A program made the position numbers and the translations under genes. This document shows positions 1-7,878 of a stretch of 37,073 nucleotides of DNA, one piece after another. The first letter of the stretch is position 1, and every line of letters begins with the position of its first letter. The notes under the pieces were generated by a model. That model worked only from the letters and a program-made list of their open reading frames with translations, was not told where the DNA came from and made no database searches. Source of the stretch: an uncultured Solobacterium sp. (GTDB lineage: Bacteria > Bacillota_I > Bacilli_A > Erysipelotrichales > Erysipelotrichaceae); NCBI GenBank assembly GCA_938039295.1, contig CALHUY010000063.1:1-37073 (forward strand), in the 5' to 3' direction.

Positions 1-107
1 TGACTATATAGCTACACTTTGCATTAAACTATAATGTGATAGAACGTACTTTAGGAGAATACCCTGGTTTTTCATGCAATATTTAGGAAATCTCAAGAAA
101 CGGTGCA

Positions 108-136
108 TTGACCGTATAATATAACAACATCATAAT
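108..136 (+). promoter_or_regulatory. Promoter of the XRE regulator gene
   Basis: TTGACC at 108-113 and CATAAT at 131-136 are separated by 17 nt, close to the sigma-A consensus. The predicted start near 143 gives a short leader with GGAGGA at 154-159. A second TATAAT at 115-120 has no good -35 partner. Confidence 0.5.
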
Positions 137-165
137 TTATTTATAGTCATTATGGAGGAATTGTG

Positions 166-471
166 ATGTCAAATATAAAAATTACGATGTTATCAACATC
201 TGATAAGAAGAAATATATACAGATGCTAACTGATGATTTACCAGTGTATCGTGCCCGTATTGGTATTTCCCAAGAAGAGCTATGTTTAATATTAGGAATC
301 TCTCGTCAGACATATAGCGCAGTGGAAACTGGTAGACGCGAAATGAGCTGGCATACATTCTTAACATTATTACTTTATTTTAGCTACAACGCTAAGACAA
401 AGAGCATGCTAGAAGATAGTGGTATTATCTCTGGAAAATTAGAAGAATTATTAAATTATACACGTCGTTAA
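166..471 (+). CDS. Small XRE-family helix-turn-helix regulator
   Basis: A 101-residue protein with one XRE/HTH_3 DNA-binding domain at about residues 26-62; the recognisable core is ISQEELCLILGISRQTYSAV followed by ETGRR. The remainder is a short helical tail that could dimerise, and there is no sensor domain. GTG at 163 is also in frame, but GGAGGA at 154-159 lies only 3 nt from it and 6 nt from ATG 166, so ATG is preferred. It has its own promoter, and the next gene also has an extended -10, so the two may not be co-transcribed. The family usually represses its own or neighbouring genes; the target here is unknown. Confidence 0.8.
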   Translation: MSNIKITMLSTSDKKKYIQMLTDDLPVYRARIGISQEELCLILGISRQTYSAVETGRREMSWHTFLTLLLYFSYNAKTKSMLEDSGIISGKLEELLNYTRR

Positions 472-489
472 TTCGAATAACGAATATGG

Positions 490-498
490 TGTTATAAT
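490..498 (+). promoter_or_regulatory. Extended -10 promoter before the zinc-ribbon gene
   Basis: TGTTATAAT is a TGn extended -10 (TATAAT at 493-498). The -35 region around 470-475 is poor, as is usual for extended -10 promoters. It lies 25 nt before ATG 523. Confidence 0.45.
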
Positions 499-522
499 AA
501 AATCCTATTGCGGAGGTACGAG

Positions 523-1173
523 ATGATTTGTAAGAACTGTGGAAAAGAAATTTCTGAAAGCAGTAAGTTCTGCGGGTATTGCGGTGCAAAAGTTATAAAG
601 CAGCCAGTGCAAGAGCAACCAGAGGTTGTCAAAGAAAGCATATTTACAAAATTTCACTTCTACAAGTCAGATTTTAATACATTATGGAAGGTAGCAGTAA
701 ACCCTTTTCAGAAAGGTGAATTATCTTTCTCAGCAGCAGTTGTTATTGTAGTATTAAACTTGCTTGCAAATATTTTAATCCTAAGATGTATTATCTGTGG
801 AATTGGATTAACAATCTTCTTTGTGGGTAGTATCTATACGTACTGTTATCTAAGTCGCCAAGAAGGACAAACACCGAAAGATGTATACTGTGATATTGCA
901 AGAATCATTTTTGTACCAACATTGTTTATGATACTTGCTGGAATATTTATCTTATTCCAAACGCTAGAAGCATTATGGGTATGGGCAATCCTTCTATCCA
1001 TGTCATTTTGTATGGGTTCAATTTTTGCGACAATCAAAAAAGGGAACCGTTTCATTATGATAGCATTTATAACGTTCATGTATGCAGTTATTCTTACGAT
1101 TCTTGTTTCTCAACATACGCTTGGAAAGTTCTTCGGCCTAGTTTCACTTCTAGGATTTAGACCAATGTGGTAA
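523..1173 (+). CDS. Zinc-ribbon multi-pass membrane protein of unknown function
   Basis: A 216-residue protein. The N-terminus is a classic zinc ribbon, with cysteines C3/C6 and C17/C20 in CxxC pairs (MICKNCGKEI...FCGYCGAK). A linker is followed by about five hydrophobic segments between residues 69 and 195, so the ribbon should face the cytoplasm beneath an integral membrane domain. The longer frame from TTG 508 would include the ribosome site; GGAGG at 512-516 fits ATG 523 with 6 nt spacing. The downstream muramidase starts 3 nt after this stop with almost no ribosome site of its own, so the two are probably translationally coupled. Zinc-ribbon/Yip1-like membrane proteins are common in Firmicutes, but the role is not known; an envelope function is inferred from the neighbour. 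Confidence 0.75.
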   Translation: MICKNCGKEISESSKFCGYCGAKVIKQPVQEQPEVVKESIFTKFHFYKSDFNTLWKVAVNPFQKGELSFSAAVVIVVLNLLANILILRCIICGIGLTIFFVGSIYTYCYLSRQEGQTPKDVYCDIARIIFVPTLFMILAGIFILFQTLEALWVWAILLSMSFCMGSIFATIKKGNRFIMIAFITFMYAVILTILVSQHTLGKFFGLVSLLGFRPMW

Positions 1174-1176
1174 TAA

Positions 1177-2013
1177 ATGAGATATTATCATAGAAAGAAA
1201 AGGATAAAAAGAACGTGGGCCATCGCGGGTGCGATGGTCATCTGTTTTGTACTATTGGTGATCCGCAATATGTTTACACAAGCACATCGTGCAAGACAGT
1301 TATTACAGGAGGAGCAGCTTGTTGAGTCTGATCCAAACATGCATACATACAACTGGTCAAGTTTATCATGGAACAATGGATTTCCATCTTATGAAGATGA
1401 TACGTATACATCTGTGATTGGTATTGATGTTTCATCTCACCAAAAATCAATTGATTGGGCAGCTGTTAAAAACAGTGGCGTGAAGTTTGCAATGATTCAA
1501 GTTGGATATCGTGGATACCAAACAGGTGCACTTATGGATGATGCATACTTCGAAGAGAATATCCAAGGCGCAATCGAAAATGGAATTGATGTAGGTGTTT
1601 ATTTCTTCTCGCAGGCAGTTTCTGTAGAAGAAGCACGTGCTGAAGCAGACTTTGTTTTAGAGCGTGTAAGAAAATATAACTTACAGTTACCTATCGTATT
1701 TGATTTAGAAGAAGTAAGTAATGCGACTGACCGTATTGAAAATACAACTGCACAAGAGCGTACACAAGCGGCTGTCACATTTATGAATCACATAAAAAAT
1801 GCTGGATACCAAGCGATGGTATACAGCAGTTCTCAATTATTTGAGACAGTATTTGAGATGAACTATTTACATGATTATGAATTCTGGGTCGCAGATTATT
1901 CTTATGCACCAAACTTCAATTATCACTTCAGTATCTGGCAATATACAGATGCTGGAAGTATTAATGGTATCTCAACAAACGTTGATATGAACATCATGTT
2001 TGTAAAGAAATAG
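1177..2013 (+). CDS. Membrane-anchored GH25 lysozyme (N-acetylmuramidase)
   Basis: A 278-residue glycoside hydrolase family 25 protein that should cleave the MurNAc-GlcNAc bond of peptidoglycan. A basic N-terminus and one transmembrane segment at about residues 13-30 anchor it outside the membrane. The catalytic domain runs from about residue 79 to the end: IGIDVSSHQ with D84, and VFDLEE with the D176-x-E178 acid pair. It lacks the SH3 or choline repeats of secreted phage-type lysozymes, so a housekeeping wall-remodelling role is likelier than a lytic one. There is no clear ribosome site; it begins 3 nt after the zinc-ribbon gene. Its terminator lies inside the 3' end of the convergent yigZ gene. 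Confidence 0.9.
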   Translation: MRYYHRKKRIKRTWAIAGAMVICFVLLVIRNMFTQAHRARQLLQEEQLVESDPNMHTYNWSSLSWNNGFPSYEDDTYTSVIGIDVSSHQKSIDWAAVKNSGVKFAMIQVGYRGYQTGALMDDAYFEENIQGAIENGIDVGVYFFSQAVSVEEARAEADFVLERVRKYNLQLPIVFDLEEVSNATDRIENTTAQERTQAAVTFMNHIKNAGYQAMVYSSSQLFETVFEMNYLHDYEFWVADYSYAPNFNYHFSIWQYTDAGSINGISTNVDMNIMFVKK

Positions 2014-2625
2014 TTATTCATTGACAGGTTCTTCATAAAGAGTGAAGCCTGTCTTTTCTATTTCTGCACTTCCTTTTGTAAGATCAGAGAAGATAGTTTG
2101 CAAGTCTTCTTCGTTACTTGCAAAGTACGCATGTGCATAGTCATCATAATCAAAGCTAGCATCAGTTGTATGATTGCGTATCCAGTTTTCTGCGCTACCG
2201 ATGTATTCATATGGATATTTCACATGCCAGGTAGCGATAGAAACATCATTTACTTTATATGCTTCTTGTAGAACAGCACTGGTAGCACCACCATATGCAC
2301 GAATCAACCCACCCGCTCCAAGTTTAATTCCACCAAAGTAACGTACAACACAGACTACCGTATCAGATAATCCAGCTTTACGGATTGCTTCAAGGATAGG
2401 GATGCCTGCTGTACCTGCAGGTTCATGATTATCATTGGATTTTTGATAGGCATCGTTTTCTCCGACGATGTATGCGGTACATACATGCGTCGCATCACGG
2501 AATTCATCACGGATATAGTCAATATAGGCTTTCGCTTCCTCTTCGCTCTTTGCGACAGTTGCACAAGCGATAAAGCGTGATTTCTGGATAACAGTTTCTT
2601 TACGGAATTCATTTTTTAGACGCAT
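2014..2625 (-). CDS. yigZ: YigZ/IMPACT family protein (UPF0029)
   Basis: A 203-residue protein with the full IMPACT-family signature: the DNHEPAGTAGIPIL block and the VRYFGGIKLGAGGLIRAY block, followed by the C-terminal DUF1949-like region. The bacterial family is widespread; it has been linked to nucleic-acid or ribosome-associated roles, but no reaction is firmly assigned. An upstream in-frame ATG at 2640 has no ribosome site, whereas AAGAGG sits 5 nt before ATG 2625, so the shorter start is used. It is convergent with the muramidase, the two stop codons being directly adjacent, and divergent from mutL with overlapping -10-like sequences at 2646-2658. Confidence 0.88.
   Translation of the reverse strand: MRLKNEFRKETVIQKSRFIACATVAKSEEEAKAYIDYIRDEFRDATHVCTAYIVGENDAYQKSNDNHEPAGTAGIPILEAIRKAGLSDTVVCVVRYFGGIKLGAGGLIRAYGGATSAVLQEAYKVNDVSIATWHVKYPYEYIGSAENWIRNHTTDASFDYDDYAHAYFASNEEDLQTIFSDLTKGSAEIEKTGFTLYEEPVNE
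2023..2057 (+). terminator. Intrinsic terminator of the GH25 gene, inside yigZ
   Basis: GACAGG (2023-2028) pairs with CCTGTC (2048-2053), and CTTCA (2031-2035) with TGAAG (2043-2047), around a 7-nt loop. TTTT follows at 2054-2057. The whole element lies in the coding 3' end of the opposite-strand yigZ gene. Confidence 0.6.
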
Positions 2626-2645
2626 GATAACCTCTTTCATAAATC

Positions 2646-2658
2646 ATTATAGTATAAT
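2646..2658. promoter_or_regulatory. Overlapping divergent -10 boxes of yigZ and mutL
   Basis: TATAAT on the plus strand at 2653-2658 lies 17 nt before the mutL start. TATAAT on the minus strand corresponds to 2646-2651, 20 nt before the yigZ ATG. The -35 boxes are weak in both directions. Confidence 0.35.
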
Positions 2659-2675
2659 ATACGCAGGTAAAAAAT

Positions 2676-4505
2676 ATGGGAAGAATTAAACAATTAGATA
2701 CATTAACAGCGAATATGATTGCGGCAGGTGAAGTCGTAGAAAGACCAATGGGTGTCGTTAAGGAACTTGTAGAGAATGCTATCGATGCAGGAAGTACTCG
2801 TATTGAGGTCAATATCACGGAAGGTGGTATCCAACGATTGAGTGTTATTGACAATGGTTGTGGTATGGATGCACAGGATGCACAACTATGTTTTGGTCGT
2901 CATGCGACATCAAAGATTCAATCACAGAATGATTTGTGGTCGATTCATACATTGGGATTTCGTGGTGAAGCACTACCGTCAATTTCTTCAGTATCTAGAA
3001 TGGTACTGAGTACATCAGATGGTAAGGATGCGACAAGAGTTGTCGTTGCCTATGGCAATGTAGAGAGTGTCACACCATATCCATGTAATCAAGGAACAGA
3101 GATTTCGGTAGAAGGTCTGTTTTATCAGACACCTGCACGTCTTAAGCATATGCGTTCAGCTGCGTATGAAGCATCCCTTATTCAAGATGTTGTTTCTAAG
3201 TTTGCCTTATCTCATCCAGAGATTGCATTTATCTTGCGTAGCGATGATCGAGAATCCTTCCGTACAAGTGGACAAGGGAATCTTTTAGAAGTTGTATACC
3301 AGGTGTTTGGTAGAATGGCTGCAGAGAATGCTATACCTGTGGATTTTAGCGACTTTGATTATACCGTAAAAGGCTATCTCATTAAGCCAAGTATCACACG
3401 TGCTAGTCGGACAGGAATGAACCTATTCCTGAATGGTAGAATGGTAAGAACCTACAAATTATATAAAGCAGTACAAGATGGATATGAAGATTTTATCGTA
3501 AAAGGTCGATACCCAATTTGTGTACTGGATATTTCAATGGACCCACATCTTTTAGATGTAAACGTACATCCTTCTAAATGGGAAGTACGTTTATCAAAAG
3601 AGATTCAATTAGAAACACTCATTAAAAATAATATCGCAAATATGTTAAGAGGGACGATTCTTGCGCCTGAAGCGGAAGTGCGTGAAGCTAGACAAGAATA
3701 CTATCAACCATTATCTTTTGATACAGACCGCTTGATTCAAGAGGCAGAGTATCGTAAAGAACAAGAGCGCAGACAATCAGTGATTCAACCAGTTGTTTCC
3801 ACAGTACAAGAAGTCAAAGTTGAGAAACAAGAAATAACTTTGGAAGAAGAAATCAAGGAAACAGAAGCTGAACTCAAACGTGTTTCAACACAGTTTGAAC
3901 AGGAATACCCTGAATACAAACCTCAACAACAGGTCTTCCCACCGATGGAAGTCATCGGTCAGCTCCATGAGAAATTTATCCTCTGTGCAACTGAAAAGGG
4001 TCTCGTCATCATTGACCAACATGCAGCACAAGAACGCGTACATTATGAAGAATACAAGGCAAAGCTAAATCAAGATCCTGTCATGATGGATTGCTTGGTG
4101 CCAATTACAATTCATGCAGGAAATGATCTTGTAAGACGTGTTGAAGAAATCAATGCGGCCGTAGAAGATATCCATGTTGTATTTGAACCATTTGGTAAAG
4201 ATACATTAGTTGTACATAGCGTGCCAGTATGGATGAAAGATATCGATGAAACACAGTTTTTGAATGATGTGATTGATTTGTTTAAGAATGATCGTGATAT
4301 TAAATATGCACGCATGGAAAAGAAAAAGATTGCGACAATGGCTTGTCATCATTCCATCCGTTTTAATCGTAGCTTAACAATGGATGAAATGAAGGAAGTT
4401 GTACGGCAATTATCTCTGTGTGATAATCCATACCACTGTCCACATGGAAGACCAACTTTTATTACCTTAGATGAGAAGACATTAGTAAAGGAATTCTTAC
4501 GATGA
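2676..4505 (+). CDS. mutL: DNA mismatch repair endonuclease MutL
   Basis: A 609-residue MutL, the usual length. The N-terminal GHKL ATPase domain has ENAIDAGST with E30 and N34, DNGCGMD (59-65) and GFRGEAL (94-100). A variable glutamate-rich linker covers roughly residues 330-420. The C-terminal dimerisation/endonuclease domain has DQHAAQERVHYE at 447-458, matching the metal-binding DQHA(x)2E(x)4E motif, plus ACHHS (from 556) and CPHGRP (from 588). This is therefore the nicking type found in bacteria without MutH. mutS is not in the window. The gene overlaps miaA by 4 bp (ATGA), which implies coupled translation; a mutL-miaA order is common. Confidence 0.97.
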   Translation: MGRIKQLDTLTANMIAAGEVVERPMGVVKELVENAIDAGSTRIEVNITEGGIQRLSVIDNGCGMDAQDAQLCFGRHATSKIQSQNDLWSIHTLGFRGEALPSISSVSRMVLSTSDGKDATRVVVAYGNVESVTPYPCNQGTEISVEGLFYQTPARLKHMRSAAYEASLIQDVVSKFALSHPEIAFILRSDDRESFRTSGQGNLLEVVYQVFGRMAAENAIPVDFSDFDYTVKGYLIKPSITRASRTGMNLFLNGRMVRTYKLYKAVQDGYEDFIVKGRYPICVLDISMDPHLLDVNVHPSKWEVRLSKEIQLETLIKNNIANMLRGTILAPEAEVREARQEYYQPLSFDTDRLIQEAEYRKEQERRQSVIQPVVSTVQEVKVEKQEITLEEEIKETEAELKRVSTQFEQEYPEYKPQQQVFPPMEVIGQLHEKFILCATEKGLVIIDQHAAQERVHYEEYKAKLNQDPVMMDCLVPITIHAGNDLVRRVEEINAAVEDIHVVFEPFGKDTLVVHSVPVWMKDIDETQFLNDVIDLFKNDRDIKYARMEKKKIATMACHHSIRFNRSLTMDEMKEVVRQLSLCDNPYHCPHGRPTFITLDEKTLVKEFLR

Positions 4506-5407
4506 AGAAGGTAATCGTCATTGTTGGCCCTACTGCTGTAGGGAAGAGTGATTTTGCGATTGAACTTGCGAAAAAATTAAACGGAGAAATCATCAGTGGT
4601 GATTCCATACAGGTTTATCAAGGTTTAGATATTGGCTCTGGCAAAGTAACACAAGAGGAGATGGATGGTGTACCACATCATTTAATCGATATATACACAA
4701 CCAAGCAAAGTTATACTGTAGCGGACTTTCAATCGAAAGCACGAGAGTTAATCGATCAAAGTGAAAAACCAATGATTATTTGCGGTGGCACTGGACTATA
4801 CATTAAAGCATGCTTGTATGATTATCAGTTTAGTGATGAAAGTGGTGCAGGTATTGATATAGACTTAGAAAACTATACGAATGAAGAATTGTACCAACAG
4901 TTATTAGAATTAGATCCAAAACAAAGTGAAAAAATACATCCAAATAATCGTCAACGTCTACTACGAAGTTTGACAATCGCAAGACGTAGTCCAAAAGTAC
5001 AAAGTGAAATGATTGCAGAGCAGGAACATCGTATGTTGTATGATGCGCGTATTATTGGCTGTACAATGCCACGCGAACAACTCTATGCACGAATTAATGA
5101 GCGTGTAGAAAAGATGTTTGATGCAGGTTTACAAAAAGAAATAGAGAACTTGCTACAGCAAGGCGTTTCCTTTCAGGACGCATGTATGAAGGGAATTGGC
5201 TATCGTGAGTGGGAAGGCTTCCACGAAGGAAAGAAATCCCTTGAAGAAGTCAAAGAAGAAATTCAGAAACATTCTCGTCAATTCGCAAAGCGACAGTATA
5301 CTTGGTTCAATCACCAGATGGAAGTAGAATGGTTTGAAAATAACAACGGCTTGGAGCGTCAAGCAATGTTGGAAAACTTGGTACATTGGTACCAGAATGA
5401 AGCATAG
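4502..5407 (+). CDS. miaA: tRNA dimethylallyltransferase MiaA
   Basis: A 301-residue enzyme that transfers the dimethylallyl group of DMAPP to N6 of A37 in tRNAs reading UNN codons. Visible motifs are the P-loop GPTAVGKS (9-16), DSIQVYQGLDIGSGK (34-48), ICGGTGLYIKA, and the C-terminal RQYTWF motif of the tRNA-binding region. Its start codon overlaps the mutL stop (ATGA), and it has no promoter of its own. The next gene begins after a regulated promoter, so the mutL-miaA operon probably ends here, though I see no intrinsic terminator. Confidence 0.97.
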   Translation: MKKVIVIVGPTAVGKSDFAIELAKKLNGEIISGDSIQVYQGLDIGSGKVTQEEMDGVPHHLIDIYTTKQSYTVADFQSKARELIDQSEKPMIICGGTGLYIKACLYDYQFSDESGAGIDIDLENYTNEELYQQLLELDPKQSEKIHPNNRQRLLRSLTIARRSPKVQSEMIAEQEHRMLYDARIIGCTMPREQLYARINERVEKMFDAGLQKEIENLLQQGVSFQDACMKGIGYREWEGFHEGKKSLEEVKEEIQKHSRQFAKRQYTWFNHQMEVEWFENNNGLERQAMLENLVHWYQNEA

Positions 5408-5431
5408 AAAGTAAAAAGACAGTATATTATG

Positions 5432-5463
5432 TTGTTTGACTTTTGGTCAAACAATTATATAAT
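5432..5463 (+). promoter_or_regulatory. Promoter with perfect palindromic operator before the Bax-inhibitor gene
   Basis: TTGACT (5436-5441) and TATAAT (5458-5463) are 16 nt apart. A perfect inverted repeat, TTGTTTGAC (5432-5440) and GTCAAACAA (5446-5454) around TTTTG, covers the -35 and most of the spacer. The position suggests a repressor operator rather than a terminator. Confidence 0.6.
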
Positions 5464-5486
5464 ATTATTGTCAGGAGGACTTAATC

Positions 5487-6221
5487 ATGAGTGAATTTGA
5501 CAGACAAAATTATTATGGAACATATAACGAGGAGGCTGGCCTCAAAGCTTATATAACAAGAGTATTTACATACATGGGTATTGGCTTAACAATCACAGCT
5601 GCAGTAGCGTATCTTATCTTCCATTCCCTAGTGACAGGAGGAACATTAGCACGTATCTTCTTCTTTAGTGATTCAGCAATATTTATCCAGATTGGATTAT
5701 TGATTACACAGATTGTGTTAGTACTTTCTCTAAACGCGGCAGTTAGACATTTATCAAAGGGTGCATGTACAGCATTGTTCTTTACATACGCTGCGATAAC
5801 TGGTATTACATTCGGTGTGATTCCGCTAGCGTATGAAGTGGGTACTGTATTCCAGGCATTTGTATTTGCGGCAATCTTATTCGTAAGTTGTGCTGTCATT
5901 GGCCATGTCACAAATGTTGATTTAACAAAGTATAGTGGAATCTTATTTGGTGGATTAGTTGCCTTATTAATCGCAAGTATCGTATCCATCTTTATTCCAG
6001 CATTACGTAATAACTTATTGATTGCATATCTAGGATTATTTATCTTCATGATCTATACAGCATTTGATATTCAACGTATCAAGCAGTTCTACTATATGTC
6101 AGTAAATGGAGAAGAAGAAAGAGAGAAGCTTGCAATCTATGGTGCATTGCAGCTATATCTAGACTTTGTTAACATGTTCCTATACTTATTAAGAATTTTA
6201 GGTAGTAGAAGAAGACGTTAA
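5487..6221 (+). CDS. Bax inhibitor-1/YccA family membrane protein
   Basis: A 244-residue integral membrane protein with about seven hydrophobic segments and the family pattern: a hydrophilic tyrosine-rich N-terminus, a TFGVIPLAY-type central segment, and a C-terminal half with IYTAFDIQRIKQFYY and YGALQLYLDFVNMFLYLLRILG. Bacterial members such as YetJ act as pH-sensitive calcium leak channels; in other species they interact with FtsH. The start is set by AGGAGG at 5473-5478, 8 nt away. It appears to be a single-gene unit, between the palindromic promoter and a strong terminator. Membrane-stress control is inferred only. Confidence 0.9.
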   Translation: MSEFDRQNYYGTYNEEAGLKAYITRVFTYMGIGLTITAAVAYLIFHSLVTGGTLARIFFFSDSAIFIQIGLLITQIVLVLSLNAAVRHLSKGACTALFFTYAAITGITFGVIPLAYEVGTVFQAFVFAAILFVSCAVIGHVTNVDLTKYSGILFGGLVALLIASIVSIFIPALRNNLLIAYLGLFIFMIYTAFDIQRIKQFYYMSVNGEEEREKLAIYGALQLYLDFVNMFLYLLRILGSRRRR

Positions 6222-6241
6222 TCACAAATCAATGTTAAAAT

Positions 6242-6270
6242 AATGACAGGTCGTTAAGACCTGTCATTTT
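6242..6270 (+). terminator. Terminator after the Bax-inhibitor gene
   Basis: AATGACAGGTC (6242-6252) and GACCTGTCATT (6258-6268) form an 11-bp stem with a GTTAA loop, running into T residues. It sits just before the ribosome site of the next gene, so it may also attenuate read-through. Confidence 0.85.
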
Positions 6271-6292
6271 TCACCAGGAAGGAGGATTGATG

Positions 6293-6994
6293 ATGAAAGT
6301 CGCAGAACTAAATTTTACAGTCATGTATCAGAAGTACATTACAATCGAAGCTGACGATTTAACAGAGTTATTAAAAGATAAAATCGAAGTGCATCAGGAT
6401 GACTGTTACGCTGTATGTTCAGCGTACTGTACAGAAGATGGAATGTTAATGTTTAATGTGCTATCAATCGGTAATTCATGGGAGACATGTCTTAGAGGAA
6501 TGGATGATCCAGAGATGCTTGGCTTCTTTACAATGGAACAAGTCTTTGACCGTGAAGTAAGGGTTGTCAATGAAACGGTTCAAATGGTAAAGAAGAATGC
6601 GTCATGGATTGAAAAAACAGAAACAAGAGATGAAGACTTACGTCGCTTGCGTAAAGATGAGCGTTTAGATGCATTGCGTGATCCATTTTATCCAGATAAT
6701 GTACTAGCAGGGGTAATGCACGGATCAATTATTCATGAGATTACAGTACGCTTAACAGGTATCCATGGTCCATTTGTTGTTGGAGAAGTGGATGAAGAGC
6801 CAAGCCAAGAGATTGGATTACACTTTGCGGATAAAGTATGGGCAATACCATACTATGCGGAGGATGTATCACATTTGATTATCTTATTTGGTGGTGAAAC
6901 GCTAAGTGATGAAGAATCAGCAGTACTAGAAAAAATCGTACATGAAACAGAGAAACTAGGAATTGATTTTACTGGAATCTCAATGAAGAGCTAG
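6293..6994 (+). CDS. Unrecognised cytoplasmic protein, partner of the CpXC gene
   Basis: A 233-residue soluble protein without signal or membrane segment. I do not recognise the family. The first 100 residues are rich in aromatic and acidic residues. A charged stretch follows (ETRDEDLRRLRKDERLDALR), then a C-terminal half with IHGPFVVGEVDEEP and LIILFGGETLSDEE. AAGGAGG at 6279-6285 lies 7 nt before ATG 6293; TTG 6287 and ATG 6290 are too close to it. The CpXC protein starts 9 nt after its stop with its ribosome site overlapping the end, so they are an operon and perhaps functional partners. No promoter is seen after the preceding terminator, so expression may depend on read-through. Confidence 0.7.
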   Translation: MKVAELNFTVMYQKYITIEADDLTELLKDKIEVHQDDCYAVCSAYCTEDGMLMFNVLSIGNSWETCLRGMDDPEMLGFFTMEQVFDREVRVVNETVQMVKKNASWIEKTETRDEDLRRLRKDERLDALRDPFYPDNVLAGVMHGSIIHEITVRLTGIHGPFVVGEVDEEPSQEIGLHFADKVWAIPYYAEDVSHLIILFGGETLSDEESAVLEKIVHETEKLGIDFTGISMKS

Positions 6995-7003
6995 GAGAAA
7001 AAC

Positions 7004-7648
7004 ATGAGCCAGAGTCAAGATATTAGATATACTTGTCCTTATTGCCATAAGGATTTTGATACAACAATCTATACAGCAATTAATGCAGAACAAGATCCAG
7101 ACTTGAAGGAAGCATGTATCAGTGGGGATATTTTTAGACATACCTGCCCTCATTGTCAGCATGCATTCATGATTCAACCACCACTCGTTTACTCCGATCC
7201 ATCTAGAAAGTTCTTGATTTGGCTAAGCCAACAAGAGCCTGCAGAGTCTTTGAAGCAGTTGGCACAGCCTCTTGTAAAGCAAGGTTTTAAGTTAAGACGT
7301 TGTGCTACAGTACAGGAATTTGCAGAAAAAATACAAATCTTTGAAGATGGTGTAGATGATATCATGGTAGAACTTGCGAAGTACGACAGCTTTATTGAGT
7401 ATATCGACAATAAAAAAGGGACTGCCGAAGATGTGACTGGTATTGAATATCAACATACAGAGAACGATGTCATGAAAATCAACGTTCGAGCTGACGATAA
7501 GGGAATGTCGTTCTTAATTCCAGTTAGTGTTCTCGAAGAAGAGATGAAAGTGGATAAAGATCGCTTTGCGATTGATGAGACAGATTTCCCACGCATCAAT
7601 AATGATTGGATTATCAGTGCTTATACAGAGGCTGCTGGTAAGGCATAA
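7004..7648 (+). CDS. CpXC-domain zinc-binding protein
   Basis: A 214-residue protein whose N-terminus carries two CPxC zinc knuckles, CPYC (11-14) and CPHC (48-51), with the spacing of the CpXC domain (PF14353). Known members are small cytoplasmic proteins of unknown role. The rest is acidic and mixed alpha/beta, without catalytic motifs I can name. AGGAG at 6993-6997 sets the start, overlapping the stop of the preceding gene. A 14-bp terminator hairpin follows. Together with its partner it may be a small metal-linked or nucleic-acid-binding unit; that is speculation from the zinc knuckles. Confidence 0.82.
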   Translation: MSQSQDIRYTCPYCHKDFDTTIYTAINAEQDPDLKEACISGDIFRHTCPHCQHAFMIQPPLVYSDPSRKFLIWLSQQEPAESLKQLAQPLVKQGFKLRRCATVQEFAEKIQIFEDGVDDIMVELAKYDSFIEYIDNKKGTAEDVTGIEYQHTENDVMKINVRADDKGMSFLIPVSVLEEEMKVDKDRFAIDETDFPRINNDWIISAYTEAAGKA

Positions 7649-7673
7649 ACGATTATATAAAGTAAATTTAATG

Positions 7674-7714
7674 AAGTGCATGCATGTCTAACGTGTAACA
7701 TGCATGCACTTTTT
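7674..7714 (+). terminator. Terminator of the CpXC operon
   Basis: AAGTGCATGCATGT (7674-7687) and ACATGCATGCACTT (7698-7711) form a perfect 14-bp stem with a 10-nt loop, followed by TTTTT. Confidence 0.9.
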
Positions 7715-7787
7715 GAAAAATTTTCACTGAAATGTTCAAAAATGTACAAAAAACAGAAATATTATTCTTAAACTATATAAATTATTG

Positions 7788-7804
7788 AAATAATTATTTA
7801 TAAT
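7788..7804 (+). promoter_or_regulatory. Putative -10 and palindrome before the marR gene
   Basis: TATAAT at 7799-7804 overlaps the perfect 12-bp palindrome AAATAATTATTT (7788-7799). The -35 is poor. A MarR autoregulatory site is possible, but the sequence is so AT-rich that chance symmetry is likely. Confidence 0.25.
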
Positions 7805-7878
7805 AGAAATTGTCGGTATGTAGTTACGGTGGTTAAATACCATGCATGCGAATGATAATTGGAAGGGAAAATGATAAA

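Noticed and set aside
5549..6049. 166-codon minus-strand ORF inside the Bax-inhibitor-type gene
   Set aside because: It is antisense to a well-conserved membrane protein and has no ribosome site or promoter; long antisense frames are common opposite hydrophobic genes.
7674..7850. Recurrent ATGCATGC words near 7680, 7700 and 7842, and again at 17775 and 33750
   Set aside because: The first two are arms of one terminator, another is part of the TPP riboswitch, and the rest are imperfect; no common position relative to promoters.
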